From contig NZ_QXFI01000035.1 of assembly GCF_003584135.1 (NCBI RefSeq), positions 1 through 64,000 of the forward strand: 64,000 bases of DNA, read 5' to 3'. A program made the translations under genes and the position numbers. The notes beneath the pieces are model-generated. The model was not told the DNA's origin, did no database searches, and saw only the letters and a program-made list of their open reading frames with translations. Below are positions 18,207 to 26,521 of this stretch, in pieces; the first letter of the stretch is position 1; every line of letters starts with the position of its first letter. This DNA comes from Flagellimonas pelagia. GTDB lineage: Bacteria; Bacteroidota; Bacteroidia; Flavobacteriales; Flavobacteriaceae.

Positions 18207-19946
18207 ATGAATGGCTTATTAAAAGATTTGACGATGAAAAAATATTATTACAACGAAGAACAGGAATCTTATGATGCGATTGTTGTAGGCACTGGCATCA
18301 GCGGAGGCTGGGCCGCCAAGGAACTATGTGAGAAGGGTCTTAAGACCCTGGTTTTGGAGCGTGGAAGAATGGTGCGCCATATCACGGACTATCCCACGGC
18401 TTACAAAGATCCTTGGGATTTTCCGAACGGAGGGGAGCCGACACTGGAAGACCTTAAAAAACAACCAAAACAAAATCGAACAGGTTACACGACCAATGCG
18501 GCAAGTGCACTTTGGTTCGTGAACGACCTGGAACACCCCTACAACGAAATCAAACGTTTTGACTGGATGCGGGGCTACCACGTGGGAGGGCGCTCCATCA
18601 TGTGGGGGCGACATAGTTACCGTTGGAGCGATATCGATTTTACAGCCAACCAGCGTGATGGAATCGCAGTGGATTGGCCCGTTAGATATAAGGATATCGC
18701 CCCTTGGTACGATAAAGTAGAAACCTTCATCGGGGTATCGGGGGAAAACCTGGGGTTGAAACAATTGCCTGATGGCCAGTTTTTACCGATGATGGAACTC
18801 AATTGTGTCGAACAACGTTTTCGGGAAAAGGTAAGTGAGAATTTCGATGGCCGAGTCGTGACGGCAGGAAGGGTGGCCAATATCACTGGAACCAAAAAAT
18901 TTGAAGGGCGGCAACATTGCATGTTCCGAAACCGCTGTATACGTGGTTGCCCATTTGGGGCGTACTTTAGCAGTAATTCCTCGACCCTGCCCGCCGCCGA
19001 ACGAACCGGAAACCTAACGCTAAGACCCGATTCCATAGTACATGAAGTGATGTACGACCCCGATACCAAACGGGCCACCGGCGTAAAGGTCATCGATAGT
19101 GTCACCAAGGAAGCGTATGAATTCAACGCCAAAGTAATTTTCCTATGCGCCTCGGCCGTTGCCTCTACATCAATATTGATGCAATCAAGATCCGATCGCT
19201 TCCCCAACGGTATGGGTAACGATTCCGATCAGTTGGGAAGGAACATTATGGACCATCATTTGGGAGTGGGTGCACAGGGCAAGTTTGACGGACTTGAAGA
19301 CAAATATTATAAGGGGAGAAAACCGAATGGGGTATATATCCCACGTTTTAGAAACCTTGGTGGTGATTCCGACCGCAAAGACTATAAGCGAGGTTTTGGC
19401 TATCAAGGTAGTGCCGGAAGGGGCAATTGGGACGATGCCGTTGCCGAACTATCCTTCGGGAAAGAGCTAAAAGAGGCCATCCTGAAACCAGGCGGATGGA
19501 CCATGGGCATTGGGGGCTTCGGCGAAGTGCTTCCGTACGAAGAAAACAGGATGACCCTGGATTATGATAAATTGGACGGTTGGGGGCTACCCACGGTAAC
19601 TTTCGATGCCGAATTCAAGGAGAATGAATGGGCCATGCGGAAGGATATGAAGGAATCAGCCGTCGAAATGCTCGAAAAAGCTGGGCTGCGCGATGTGCAG
19701 CCTTTTGACAATCCCGGGGCCTTGGGCCTTGGAATCCACGAAATGGGCACCGCCCGTATGGGAAGGGACAAAAGGACATCGGTACTCAACGGAAACAATC
19801 AAGTTCATGATGTTCCCAATGTATATGTAACGGATGGTGCGTTCATGACTTCCGCGGCATGTGTAAACCCGTCACTGACCTATATGGCCTTTACGGCAAG
19901 GGCGGCAGACCATGCGGCAAAAGAACTTAAAAAAGGAAACATATAA
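18207..19946 (+). CDS. GMC-family FAD oxidoreductase (sugar/glycoside dehydrogenase large subunit)
   Basis: A 579-residue glucose-methanol-choline oxidoreductase. The ATG at 18207 follows a good AAGGAAG ribosome site; ATG 18234 would remove nine residues. The FAD dinucleotide motif is VVGTGISGGWAAKEL near 27-41, followed by the acidic LVLERG. RCIRGCPFGAYFSSNSS and the C-terminal HEMGTARMG and NPSLTYMAFTARAADH blocks contain the conserved catalytic His/Asn region. Such proteins pair with a small gluconate-2-dehydrogenase subunit-3 protein, encoded here with a one-base overlap. Known partners oxidise sugars, gluconate or the 3-OH of glycosides in the periplasm, delivering electrons to the respiratory chain. 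The substrate is not determined. Confidence 0.9.
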   Translation: MNGLLKDLTMKKYYYNEEQESYDAIVVGTGISGGWAAKELCEKGLKTLVLERGRMVRHITDYPTAYKDPWDFPNGGEPTLEDLKKQPKQNRTGYTTNAASALWFVNDLEHPYNEIKRFDWMRGYHVGGRSIMWGRHSYRWSDIDFTANQRDGIAVDWPVRYKDIAPWYDKVETFIGVSGENLGLKQLPDGQFLPMMELNCVEQRFREKVSENFDGRVVTAGRVANITGTKKFEGRQHCMFRNRCIRGCPFGAYFSSNSSTLPAAERTGNLTLRPDSIVHEVMYDPDTKRATGVKVIDSVTKEAYEFNAKVIFLCASAVASTSILMQSRSDRFPNGMGNDSDQLGRNIMDHHLGVGAQGKFDGLEDKYYKGRKPNGVYIPRFRNLGGDSDRKDYKRGFGYQGSAGRGNWDDAVAELSFGKELKEAILKPGGWTMGIGGFGEVLPYEENRMTLDYDKLDGWGLPTVTFDAEFKENEWAMRKDMKESAVEMLEKAGLRDVQPFDNPGALGLGIHEMGTARMGRDKRTSVLNGNNQVHDVPNVYVTDGAFMTSAACVNPSLTYMAFTARAADHAAKELKKGNI

Positions 19947-20593
19947 TGGATAGAAGAAAAGCACTTAAGAATATGGGGCTGGCCTTGGGATATTCCGTGG
20001 CCACCCCGACATTGATAGGTATGGTCCAAAGCTGCAAAAACGATAAGGCACTGGAATGGACCCCGGTTTTCCTTACCCCGGATGAAGGGGAGGCATTGAC
20101 AAAATTGGTGGATATTATCCTTCCCAAAACCGATACCCCTTCCGCTTCGGAAGTTCAGGTACACCTGTTCATTGACAAGTTCATTGATCAAGTAATGGAA
20201 AAGGAACAACAGGATTTTGTGAAAATGTCCATGGGCCAATTCTTGGAAAAAGCCTTGAAGGATTCCAGAAAGGAAAAAGCGGGCGATCTTACTTCAGGAG
20301 ATTTGGAGCCCGTGCTCGCGGCAGCCCTGAAAGTGACCAAGGAAGATGATGTGAAAAACTTCGAGGCCATAGAGCAATACCATGAAGCCATTGCCGAAGG
20401 AAAAGAGCCCTTGTTGGACGATGGTATCTCACGCTTTGCATTTGCCAACAACCTTAGAGGCCTCACTATTTGGGGTTACAAGATTTCGGAATATGTAGGC
20501 GAGGAAGTACTGGCCTATCTCCCCATTCCGGCAGAATATATTCCATGTGAGGATGCACAAAAACTTACCGGAAGTATAGCATGGTCCTTATAA
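19946..20593 (+). CDS. Gluconate 2-dehydrogenase subunit 3 family protein
   Basis: A 215-residue small subunit for the GMC dehydrogenase encoded just upstream; the ATG overlaps the GMC stop by one base. It starts MDRRKALKNMG, a twin-arginine-like signal, with a Cys at residue 30 in GMVQSC that could be a lipidation site. The DRRKALK plus TPLIG-type segment and the LT-DEGEALTKLVDIILPKTDTP block are characteristic of the family. It is thought to escort the folded FAD subunit through the Tat pathway and to anchor or tune it in the periplasm. Confidence 0.88.
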   Translation: MDRRKALKNMGLALGYSVATPTLIGMVQSCKNDKALEWTPVFLTPDEGEALTKLVDIILPKTDTPSASEVQVHLFIDKFIDQVMEKEQQDFVKMSMGQFLEKALKDSRKEKAGDLTSGDLEPVLAAALKVTKEDDVKNFEAIEQYHEAIAEGKEPLLDDGISRFAFANNLRGLTIWGYKISEYVGEEVLAYLPIPAEYIPCEDAQKLTGSIAWSL

Positions 20594-20650
20594 ATAATCG
20601 CCCTGTTCCAAAACAGTCTTTAACAATTTGAAATTACAAAAACAATAATA

Positions 20651-21103
20651 ATGACAGATTTAACAACTAGCGCGATCGGGCGTGTCCTCAGGAACAATTA
20701 TCTCGGACACTTGGCCTATCTATGGCAAGGGAAGCCCTATGTGATTCCCATTACCTATTATTTTGACCCTACGGACAATACGATCATTAGCTATACCTCG
20801 GAAGGCCATAAAATCGATGCGATGCGAAAAAACAACTCAGTTACCGTACAGGTCGAAGAAATACAATCGATGTTCAACTGGGAATCGGCCATGGTGCACG
20901 GAACATTCGAAGAACTTGAAGGAAGCGTTGCCAAGCAAAAATTGCACCTATTTACCGAAGGCGTCAAGAGCATTATTCGTAGAAAAGAACGGAGAGAGGT
21001 TGAGTTCATCAATGAATTTTCAAGTAAGATATACTCCAGGGGCATTCCAATTGTTTACCGTATTAAAATACGGGAAGTTATCGGAAAACGAAGGGAAACG
21101 TAA
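20651..21103 (+). CDS. PNPOx-like flavin-binding protein (intact copy of duplicated cassette)
   Basis: A 150-residue split-barrel protein close to the one at 17635 (IGRVLRNNYLGHLAYLWQGKPYVIPITYYF; YTSEGHKIDAMRKNNSV; WESAMVHGTFEEL). FMN binding is expected from the family and the reaction is unknown. It is nearly colinear with the broken copy at 32958-33403. Both are followed by a gpmA gene, which is broken here and intact there. This is therefore the surviving half of a duplicated PNPOx-gpmA pair. Confidence 0.85.
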   Translation: MTDLTTSAIGRVLRNNYLGHLAYLWQGKPYVIPITYYFDPTDNTIISYTSEGHKIDAMRKNNSVTVQVEEIQSMFNWESAMVHGTFEELEGSVAKQKLHLFTEGVKSIIRRKERREVEFINEFSSKIYSRGIPIVYRIKIREVIGKRRET

Positions 21104-21155
21104 AGATGAAATCAGTAATTATGATAGAACTGTAAGACAATTTAAAAAGATAAAA

Positions 21156-21382
21156 ATGCGAAATTGATATTGGTAAGGCATGAAAAATCGATTGGGAGGC
21201 AAAAAATATATTTACCGGATGGACGGATATCGACTTTGCCCTGGAAGGCATTGAAGAATCCAAAAACAAAGGGGAAGCACTTACAGAACCGCCCAGATGA
21301 GCTCTGTTACAGGATCAACAGAAAACTATTCGGCCTTAGGCTGTTCGATAAGAGCGAAATTGCTATAAAGACACCTTACTGA
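21156..21382 (+). pseudogene. Broken gpmA (phosphoglycerate mutase) remnant
   Basis: Nucleotides 21156-21280 align by eye with the start of the intact gpmA at 33461: ATATTGGTAAGGCATGAAAA, then ATATTTACCGGATGGACGGA and TATCGAC-TTGCC. A one-base loss right after the ATG gives MRN-stop. In the shifted frame it still reads LVRHEKSIG, IFTGWTDIDFALEGIEESKNKG, and further on INRKLFG--LFDKSEIAIK, matching the family LNERLYG-LQGLNKSETAIKYG region. The catalytic His is visible but the gene is dead. Its partner, the PNPOx gene upstream, is intact. Confidence 0.85.
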
Positions 21383-21406
21383 TAAGCAATTAATTTGCGT
21401 TTTGAA

Positions 21407-21450
21407 CTGACTAAAATCATACTATATAGCAACTGATTTTGATATTTTTA
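21407..21450 (+). promoter_or_regulatory. CRP-type operator and -7 box, glpKDF promoter
   Basis: Operator CTGACTAAAATCAT at 21407-21420 (core TGAC-N4-ATCA). The -7 box is TATTTTTA at 21443-21450, five of six specified bases of TAnnTTTG, and lies 33 nt downstream centre to centre. This predicts a start near 21453 and an operator centred about -40, the class II activator position. It precedes glpK by about 140 bases. Confidence 0.6.
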
Positions 21451-21589
21451 ATTTAACCTATTAAAAGTCTCGCAAGGGTAGTTGAAGCTAAATAGAAAAT
21501 ACATTCTAAACTTAAAAAATGAATATGATAATAAACCTTTCAAAAAGACCATATTACTTTTTTCCATATAAATTTTAATTATACTAATT

Positions 21590-23059
21590 ATGTCTAAATA
21601 TATATTATCGCTAGATCAGGGAACTACCAGTTCCAGAGCCATTTTGTTTAATCATAAAGGTCAAATCGAAGCTATTGCTCAAAAAGAGTTTGAACAAATT
21701 TTTCCCAAACCCGGTTGGGTAGAACATAATGCCATGGAAATTTGGTCCTCTCAACGCGGTGTAGTGGCAGAAGCAAAGGCAAAGTTGCACATTGAAAACT
21801 CGGATATTGCTGCAATCGGGATAACCAATCAGCGAGAAACGACAATTGTTTGGGATCGGGCAAGCGGTAAACCTATCTACAATGCCATTGTATGGCAAGA
21901 CCGAAGAACTTCAAAAACTTGTGACCAACTTAAGGAAGCTGGTTACACCGATAAGGTGAAATCAAAGACGGGCTTGGTCATAGACGCCTATTTTTCGGGA
22001 ACCAAGATTAAATGGATACTGGATAACGTAGAAGGTGCCAGAAAAAAAGCGGAGGCTGGAGAACTGGCATTTGGAACGGTTGATTCATGGCTCATCTGGA
22101 ACCTGACGAAGGGCAAATTACATATTACAGATGTCACCAACGCAAGTAGGACGATGCTTTACAACATTCACGATCTTGATTGGGACAATGAGTTGTTGAC
22201 ACTACTGGACATTCCGAAAAGTATGTTGCCTGAAGTAAGATCCTGTAGCGAGGTTTATGGGGTAAGTAGTTGGGGAATCCCTATTGCTGGTATTGCTGGA
22301 GATCAACAAGCCGGTCTTTTCGGTCAAATGGCACTAGAATTGGGAATGGTAAAGAGCACCTATGGTACAGGATGCTTTATCGTTGCAAATACAGGAAGTA
22401 CTCCCGTTTCCTCAAAAAACAATTTGCTTACGACTATAGCCTGGCAGATAAACGGTGAAACGACCTATGCCTTGGAAGGTAGCATTTTTATTGGAGGAGC
22501 TGTAGTACAATGGCTTCGAGATGGGTTAGATCTTGTTAGGGAATCTCGTGAAATAGAAAAACTGGCCAATTCTGTAGAGGATAATGGCGGTATTTTTCTG
22601 GTACCGGCGTTTGCCGGATTAGGGGCGCCTCATTGGGATCAATACGCTAGAGGAATTATTGTAGGGATTACACGTGGCACTAGCAAGGGACATATAGCCA
22701 GGGCAGCACTTGAAGCCATATGCTATCAGACCAAAGATGTAATGAACGCTATGCAAGGTGATTCTAAAATAGCCATAAAGGAATTGCGTGTTGACGGAGG
22801 CGCTTCCGTAAACAACACGTTAATGCAATTTCAATCGGACATCCTTAATATTGATGTAGTGAGGCCCAAAGTATATGAGACTACAGCACTTGGAGCAGCT
22901 TACTTAGCAGGTTTAGCTGTAAAATTCTGGAAATTAGAAGACTTAAAAAATCAATGGCAAGAAGATCAAAAATTTAAACCAAAAATGGAATCTGAAGATA
23001 GGGAAGAGTTATACTCCCGTTGGAGTAAAGCAGTCGAACGATCAAAAGACTGGTTATAA
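21590..23059 (+). CDS. glpK: Glycerol kinase
   Basis: A 489-residue FGGY kinase that phosphorylates glycerol to sn-glycerol 3-phosphate with ATP in the cytoplasm. It begins [17 protein letters not shown] (phosphate-binding loop), and has the glycerol-binding [28 protein letters not shown] region and [12 protein letters not shown]. The second ATPase loop is seen in [15 protein letters not shown]. The FGGY signature lies in the [15 protein letters not shown] and [18 protein letters not shown] blocks. It is the first gene of a glpK-glpD-glpF operon with 24- and 35-base spacers, and a candidate CRP-type operator lies in its long leader. Confidence 0.97.
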   Translation: MSKYILSLDQGTTSSRAILFNHKGQIEAIAQKEFEQIFPKPGWVEHNAMEIWSSQRGVVAEAKAKLHIENSDIAAIGITNQRETTIVWDRASGKPIYNAIVWQDRRTSKTCDQLKEAGYTDKVKSKTGLVIDAYFSGTKIKWILDNVEGARKKAEAGELAFGTVDSWLIWNLTKGKLHITDVTNASRTMLYNIHDLDWDNELLTLLDIPKSMLPEVRSCSEVYGVSSWGIPIAGIAGDQQAGLFGQMALELGMVKSTYGTGCFIVANTGSTPVSSKNNLLTTIAWQINGETTYALEGSIFIGGAVVQWLRDGLDLVRESREIEKLANSVEDNGGIFLVPAFAGLGAPHWDQYARGIIVGITRGTSKGHIARAALEAICYQTKDVMNAMQGDSKIAIKELRVDGGASVNNTLMQFQSDILNIDVVRPKVYETTALGAAYLAGLAVKFWKLEDLKNQWQEDQKFKPKMESEDREELYSRWSKAVERSKDWL

Positions 23060-23083
23060 TTAGAACAAAAAAATAGCATAAAG

Positions 23084-24652
23084 ATGGACAGAAAATTTAT
23101 GGTAAAGAAACTCGAGCAACATATCGATGAGGTATGGGATATTGTAGTAATCGGAGGTGGTGCAACAGGGCTGGGAGCAGCCTTGGATGCAGCTAGTAGG
23201 GGGTATAAAACGTTGCTGCTGGAACAAGCGGATTTTGCAAAGGGTACATCAAGCAGAAGTACCAAACTTGTACATGGTGGGGTTAGGTATCTGGCACAGG
23301 GAGATATCTCTCTTGTACTTGAAGCTTTACATGAGCGGGGTCTGCTTAAGCAAAATGCTCCGCATTTGGTAAACGATCAGGAATTTATTATTCCGAATTA
23401 TGAATGGTGGGGCGGCCCATTTTACACCGTCGGGTTAAAAGTCTATGATATGATGGCCGGAAAACTAGGATTGGGGCCTTCTGTTCATATTACCAAAGAA
23501 GAAACACTAAAAGCAATACCGAATCTCAAGAAAAAAGGACTACATGGCGGTGTCATATACCATGATGGTCAATTCGATGATTCTAGACTGGCCATCAATC
23601 TAGCACAGACCATCGTGAATAATAATGGTATTGTTCTCAATTATATGAAAGTTACCCAACTATTGAAAAATAACATTCAATTGGTTAATGGTGTTATGGC
23701 CATTGATCAGGAGACTGGTAAAGAATACAAAATAAATGCAAAAGCCGTTATCAATGCCACGGGCGTTTTTGCGGACGACATTCTAAAAATGGATGATGCA
23801 AATGCCCGTAAAACCATAGTTCCAAGCCAGGGTGTCCACATTGTCCTTGAGAAAGAGTTCTTGTTGGGTGACTCGGCCATCATGATTCCTAAAACAGATG
23901 ATGGTCGCGTGTTATTTGCCGTACCCTGGCACGATAAAGTAGTTGTAGGTACCACTGATACCTTAATTTCAAAACCTGCTCTAGAACCTAGGGCCCTTAA
24001 GGATGAAATTGAATTTATACTAAATACAGCTAGTAAATACCTGACCAGGGCACCTTCTAGAAAAGATGTGTTATGCATTTTTGCCGGATTGCGACCGCTT
24101 GCAGCTCCAGAAGACGAAGGGAAAAGCACCAAGGAGATATCGCGTAGCCATAAAATCTCAATATCCCTATCTGGTCTGGTTACCATTACAGGGGGTAAAT
24201 GGACTACCTATCGCCGTATGGGAGAGGATACAATTGACAAGGCATCCATGGTGGCTGGTCTTGACGAGCGACCTAGTGTGACCAAGAATATGCCTATTCA
24301 TGGTTCTGTGCAACACTTGGAAGAAGATGATGATTTAAGGTTCTATGGAACAGATCGACTTCGGATACTTAAACTTGTGAATAGCAATCCGTCGTTGGGT
24401 GAAAAGTTGCACCCTAAATTGAACTTCATAAAGGCCGAAGTGGTTTGGGCCGTAAGAGAGGAAATGGCCAGAAACATAGAAGATGTTTTGGCGAGACGTG
24501 TAAGAGCGCTATTCCTTGATGCCCGGGCAAGTATTGAAATGGCACCAGAAGTTGCTAGGTTGATAGCTGCCGAGCTGGATTGGGACGATGCTAAGGTTTC
24601 TCGAGAAATAGAGGCCTATAAAGAGTTGGCCAAAGGGTATATTTTGGATTGA
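23084..24652 (+). CDS. glpD: Aerobic glycerol-3-phosphate dehydrogenase (FAD)
   Basis: A 522-residue membrane-associated flavoenzyme oxidising glycerol 3-phosphate to dihydroxyacetone phosphate and reducing quinone. The FAD motif VVIGGGATGLGAALDAASRG is at about 20-39. KGTSSRSTKLVHGGVRYL is the family signature, and RVLFAVPWHDKVVVGTTDT and GLVTITGGKWTTYRRM are further conserved blocks. The length matches bacterial GlpD. It follows glpK after 24 bases and connects glycerol use to the respiratory chain, as SdhCAB and the PoxB-like enzyme do. Confidence 0.96.
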   Translation: MDRKFMVKKLEQHIDEVWDIVVIGGGATGLGAALDAASRGYKTLLLEQADFAKGTSSRSTKLVHGGVRYLAQGDISLVLEALHERGLLKQNAPHLVNDQEFIIPNYEWWGGPFYTVGLKVYDMMAGKLGLGPSVHITKEETLKAIPNLKKKGLHGGVIYHDGQFDDSRLAINLAQTIVNNNGIVLNYMKVTQLLKNNIQLVNGVMAIDQETGKEYKINAKAVINATGVFADDILKMDDANARKTIVPSQGVHIVLEKEFLLGDSAIMIPKTDDGRVLFAVPWHDKVVVGTTDTLISKPALEPRALKDEIEFILNTASKYLTRAPSRKDVLCIFAGLRPLAAPEDEGKSTKEISRSHKISISLSGLVTITGGKWTTYRRMGEDTIDKASMVAGLDERPSVTKNMPIHGSVQHLEEDDDLRFYGTDRLRILKLVNSNPSLGEKLHPKLNFIKAEVVWAVREEMARNIEDVLARRVRALFLDARASIEMAPEVARLIAAELDWDDAKVSREIEAYKELAKGYILD

Positions 24653-24687
24653 CACAATGATTTTATCTTAATTTATAATTAAAATTT

Positions 24688-25425
24688 ATGTCTGAATTTA
24701 CAGCGGAATTTTTCGGAACCTTTCTATTGTTATTGCTCGGCCTTGGAACTAACGCTAATGTTGCACTTAACACTACGTTTGGTCAAAATAGCGGTTGGAT
24801 CGTAATTAGCTTTGGGTGGGGGCTTAGTGTTTTTGCCGCCGTTGCGGTAGCCGGTCCGTATAGCGGCGCCCATATCAACCCGGCAGTAACAATCGGTCTT
24901 GCATCCGCCAGCCTATTTGCCTGGAGTGAAGTACCCTCTTTTTTACTGGCGCAAGTACTTGGCGGTGCCACTGGTACTACATTGGTGTGGTTGGTATTTA
25001 AAGATCATTTTGCATCTACAAAAGATCAAGGCACCAAATTGGGCGTATTTTCTACCGGTCCTGCCATTAAAAATTATCCGATCAACTTTTTAAGTGAAAT
25101 GACAGGGACATTTGTACTCATGTTCGTGATTCTCTATTTCACTGAGCCTCAGTTCAATGCTGATTTCATGTCAGGCAATGTTGTTGGCTTAGGATCAGTA
25201 GGCGCTTTACCAGTAGCCTTATTGGTTACTGTAATAGGGCTAAGCTTAGGCGGCACTACTGGCTATGCGATTAATCCTGTACGGGATTTGATACCAAGAA
25301 TTGTACATGCCGTCCTACCCATTCCGGGAAAAGGTGGAAGCAACTGGAAATATAGCTGGATACCCGTTTTGGGGCCCATTACAGGTGCGATAATTGCCAG
25401 TTTAATTTATTTGTATTTAAAATAA
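24688..25425 (+). CDS. glpF: Glycerol facilitator, aquaglyceroporin
   Basis: A 245-residue MIP-family channel with six hydrophobic helices. The first pore motif is canonical (H-I-N64-P65-A66). The second reads N196-P197-V198-R199-D200 instead of NPARD. The arginine of the selectivity filter and the Asp typical of glycerol facilitators are retained, so glycerol passage is likely. It is the third gene of the glpKDF operon and would admit glycerol by diffusion for trapping by GlpK. The Ala-to-Val change in the second motif is unusual for this family. Confidence 0.93.
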   Translation: MSEFTAEFFGTFLLLLLGLGTNANVALNTTFGQNSGWIVISFGWGLSVFAAVAVAGPYSGAHINPAVTIGLASASLFAWSEVPSFLLAQVLGGATGTTLVWLVFKDHFASTKDQGTKLGVFSTGPAIKNYPINFLSEMTGTFVLMFVILYFTEPQFNADFMSGNVVGLGSVGALPVALLVTVIGLSLGGTTGYAINPVRDLIPRIVHAVLPIPGKGGSNWKYSWIPVLGPITGAIIASLIYLYLK

Positions 25426-25506
25426 TAGATGCTGCTATAGAGAAGAATCTTAATTCCTTTTAAAGATGATGTTATTGCTTAACGAGCTTCTGTATTTTAT
25501 TAAAAC

Positions 25507-25519
25507 GTCGCTTTGCGAC
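25507..25519. promoter_or_regulatory. Short perfect inverted repeat before usp
   Basis: GTCGC-TTT-GCGAC is a five-base-stem palindrome lying 45 bases before the usp start at 25564, in a 138-base spacer after glpF. It could be a small hairpin in the leader or a binding site; there is no T-run for a standard terminator. It does not fit the TGAY-N4-RTCA operators. Confidence 0.3.
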
Positions 25520-25563
25520 AACCCGAAAATTCAATTTTAACCTTTTTTAACTTCACAAGAATT

Positions 25564-26361
25564 ATGAATACTATAAATAAAATCCTTGTTCCATTTGATT
25601 TATCCCCGGCATCGGAACGTGCTTTACAATATGCGCTTCATTTTATAACCCAAAATGACACCCCTGAAATCATAACCTTATATGCTTCCAGTACATCGGA
25701 TGATGACGTATTGAAAGAAGTACTACAAGAAAAGATTTCAGATATAAAGAAACCATTTCCTTATGCATCAAAATTCAATATCGAATTAGTAATACGAAGA
25801 GAATTATTGGTCGATAGTATGTTGAAAGAACAAAAAGAGAACGACATAGATCTCATTATTATGGGAACTAAAGGTAGTGCTGAGGATGAAGAAAGTACCT
25901 TCACCAATACTTCACGACTTGTTTTAGAAGCGGATTGTCCTGTCTTGGTAGTCCCGGAAAAAGTCGGAGAGTTTCAAGTTGGTAAGATTGCTTTGGTATT
26001 AGGTAAAGATGAAATTGATGACCCTACTGCTTTAGGGACATTATTGGAAATCGCAAGAAGGTTTGACACTCAAGTTCATGTATTGACGATTTGTAATGAA
26101 GACGGTACTTACGGGTATTCGGTAACCGACGAGAAAAACGAAAATACAATCAGCTATTACTTGGAGAAGTTTTATTCCCATCACATGTTTATGGAAAACA
26201 CAGATGTGACCGACGGTATTTTTGATTATGTAAATAAAAAGGAGATAGATATGATAGCGATACTGCCTTCTAACCATTCCAAAAAGAATCGGCCCTCTGA
26301 AGGCAGACTCACCAAGTTCCTGACATTGCGTTCGCAAATACCTTTACTGACTTTGGATTGA
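25564..26361 (+). CDS. Universal stress protein, TNTS subgroup
   Basis: A 265-residue tandem UspA protein. ATG 25564 is chosen because it directly precedes the first strand (MNTINKILVPFDLSP); an upstream TTG at 25513 would add 17 residues of leader. In the first domain the ATP signature is G-TK-G-(9)-TNTS rather than G-2x-G-9x-GS. This replacement is shared with the paralogue at 38663. The second domain runs from about 138 to 265 and ends PLLTLD. The protein may not bind ATP in the usual way. It lies 160 bases upstream of pckA, and the pair usp-pckA occurs again, damaged, at 39448-38343 on the other strand. Confidence 0.9.
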   Translation: MNTINKILVPFDLSPASERALQYALHFITQNDTPEIITLYASSTSDDDVLKEVLQEKISDIKKPFPYASKFNIELVIRRELLVDSMLKEQKENDIDLIIMGTKGSAEDEESTFTNTSRLVLEADCPVLVVPEKVGEFQVGKIALVLGKDEIDDPTALGTLLEIARRFDTQVHVLTICNEDGTYGYSVTDEKNENTISYYLEKFYSHHMFMENTDVTDGIFDYVNKKEIDMIAILPSNHSKKNRPSEGRLTKFLTLRSQIPLLTLD

Positions 26362-26453
26362 TAGGTGCTTCACCTAGGATTACGCTACCGTTAAAATTTA
26401 AAATACAACTATGTAAATCAATAAGAGATCTTTTATACTATTGATTTTTTTTC

Positions 26454-26497
26454 ATGATAATGCTCATGTTTATGCTGACCTCGCATTTTTAACTTTA
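26454..26497 (+). promoter_or_regulatory. CRP-type operator and -7 box, pckA promoter
   Basis: Operator ATGATAATGCTCAT at 26454-26467, embedded in a slightly longer palindrome (C before, G after). The -7 box TAACTTTA at 26490-26497 matches five of six bases of TAnnTTTG. The centre-to-centre distance is 33 nt, as at all the sister sites. The predicted start is near 26500, 22 bases before the pckA ATG. Confidence 0.65.
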
Positions 26498-26521
26498 TAA
26501 AAACTTTTAAAAATTACACCT

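Noticed and set aside
25507-25519. Palindrome as riboswitch or terminator
   Set aside because: Only a five-pair stem with no T-run or conserved core.
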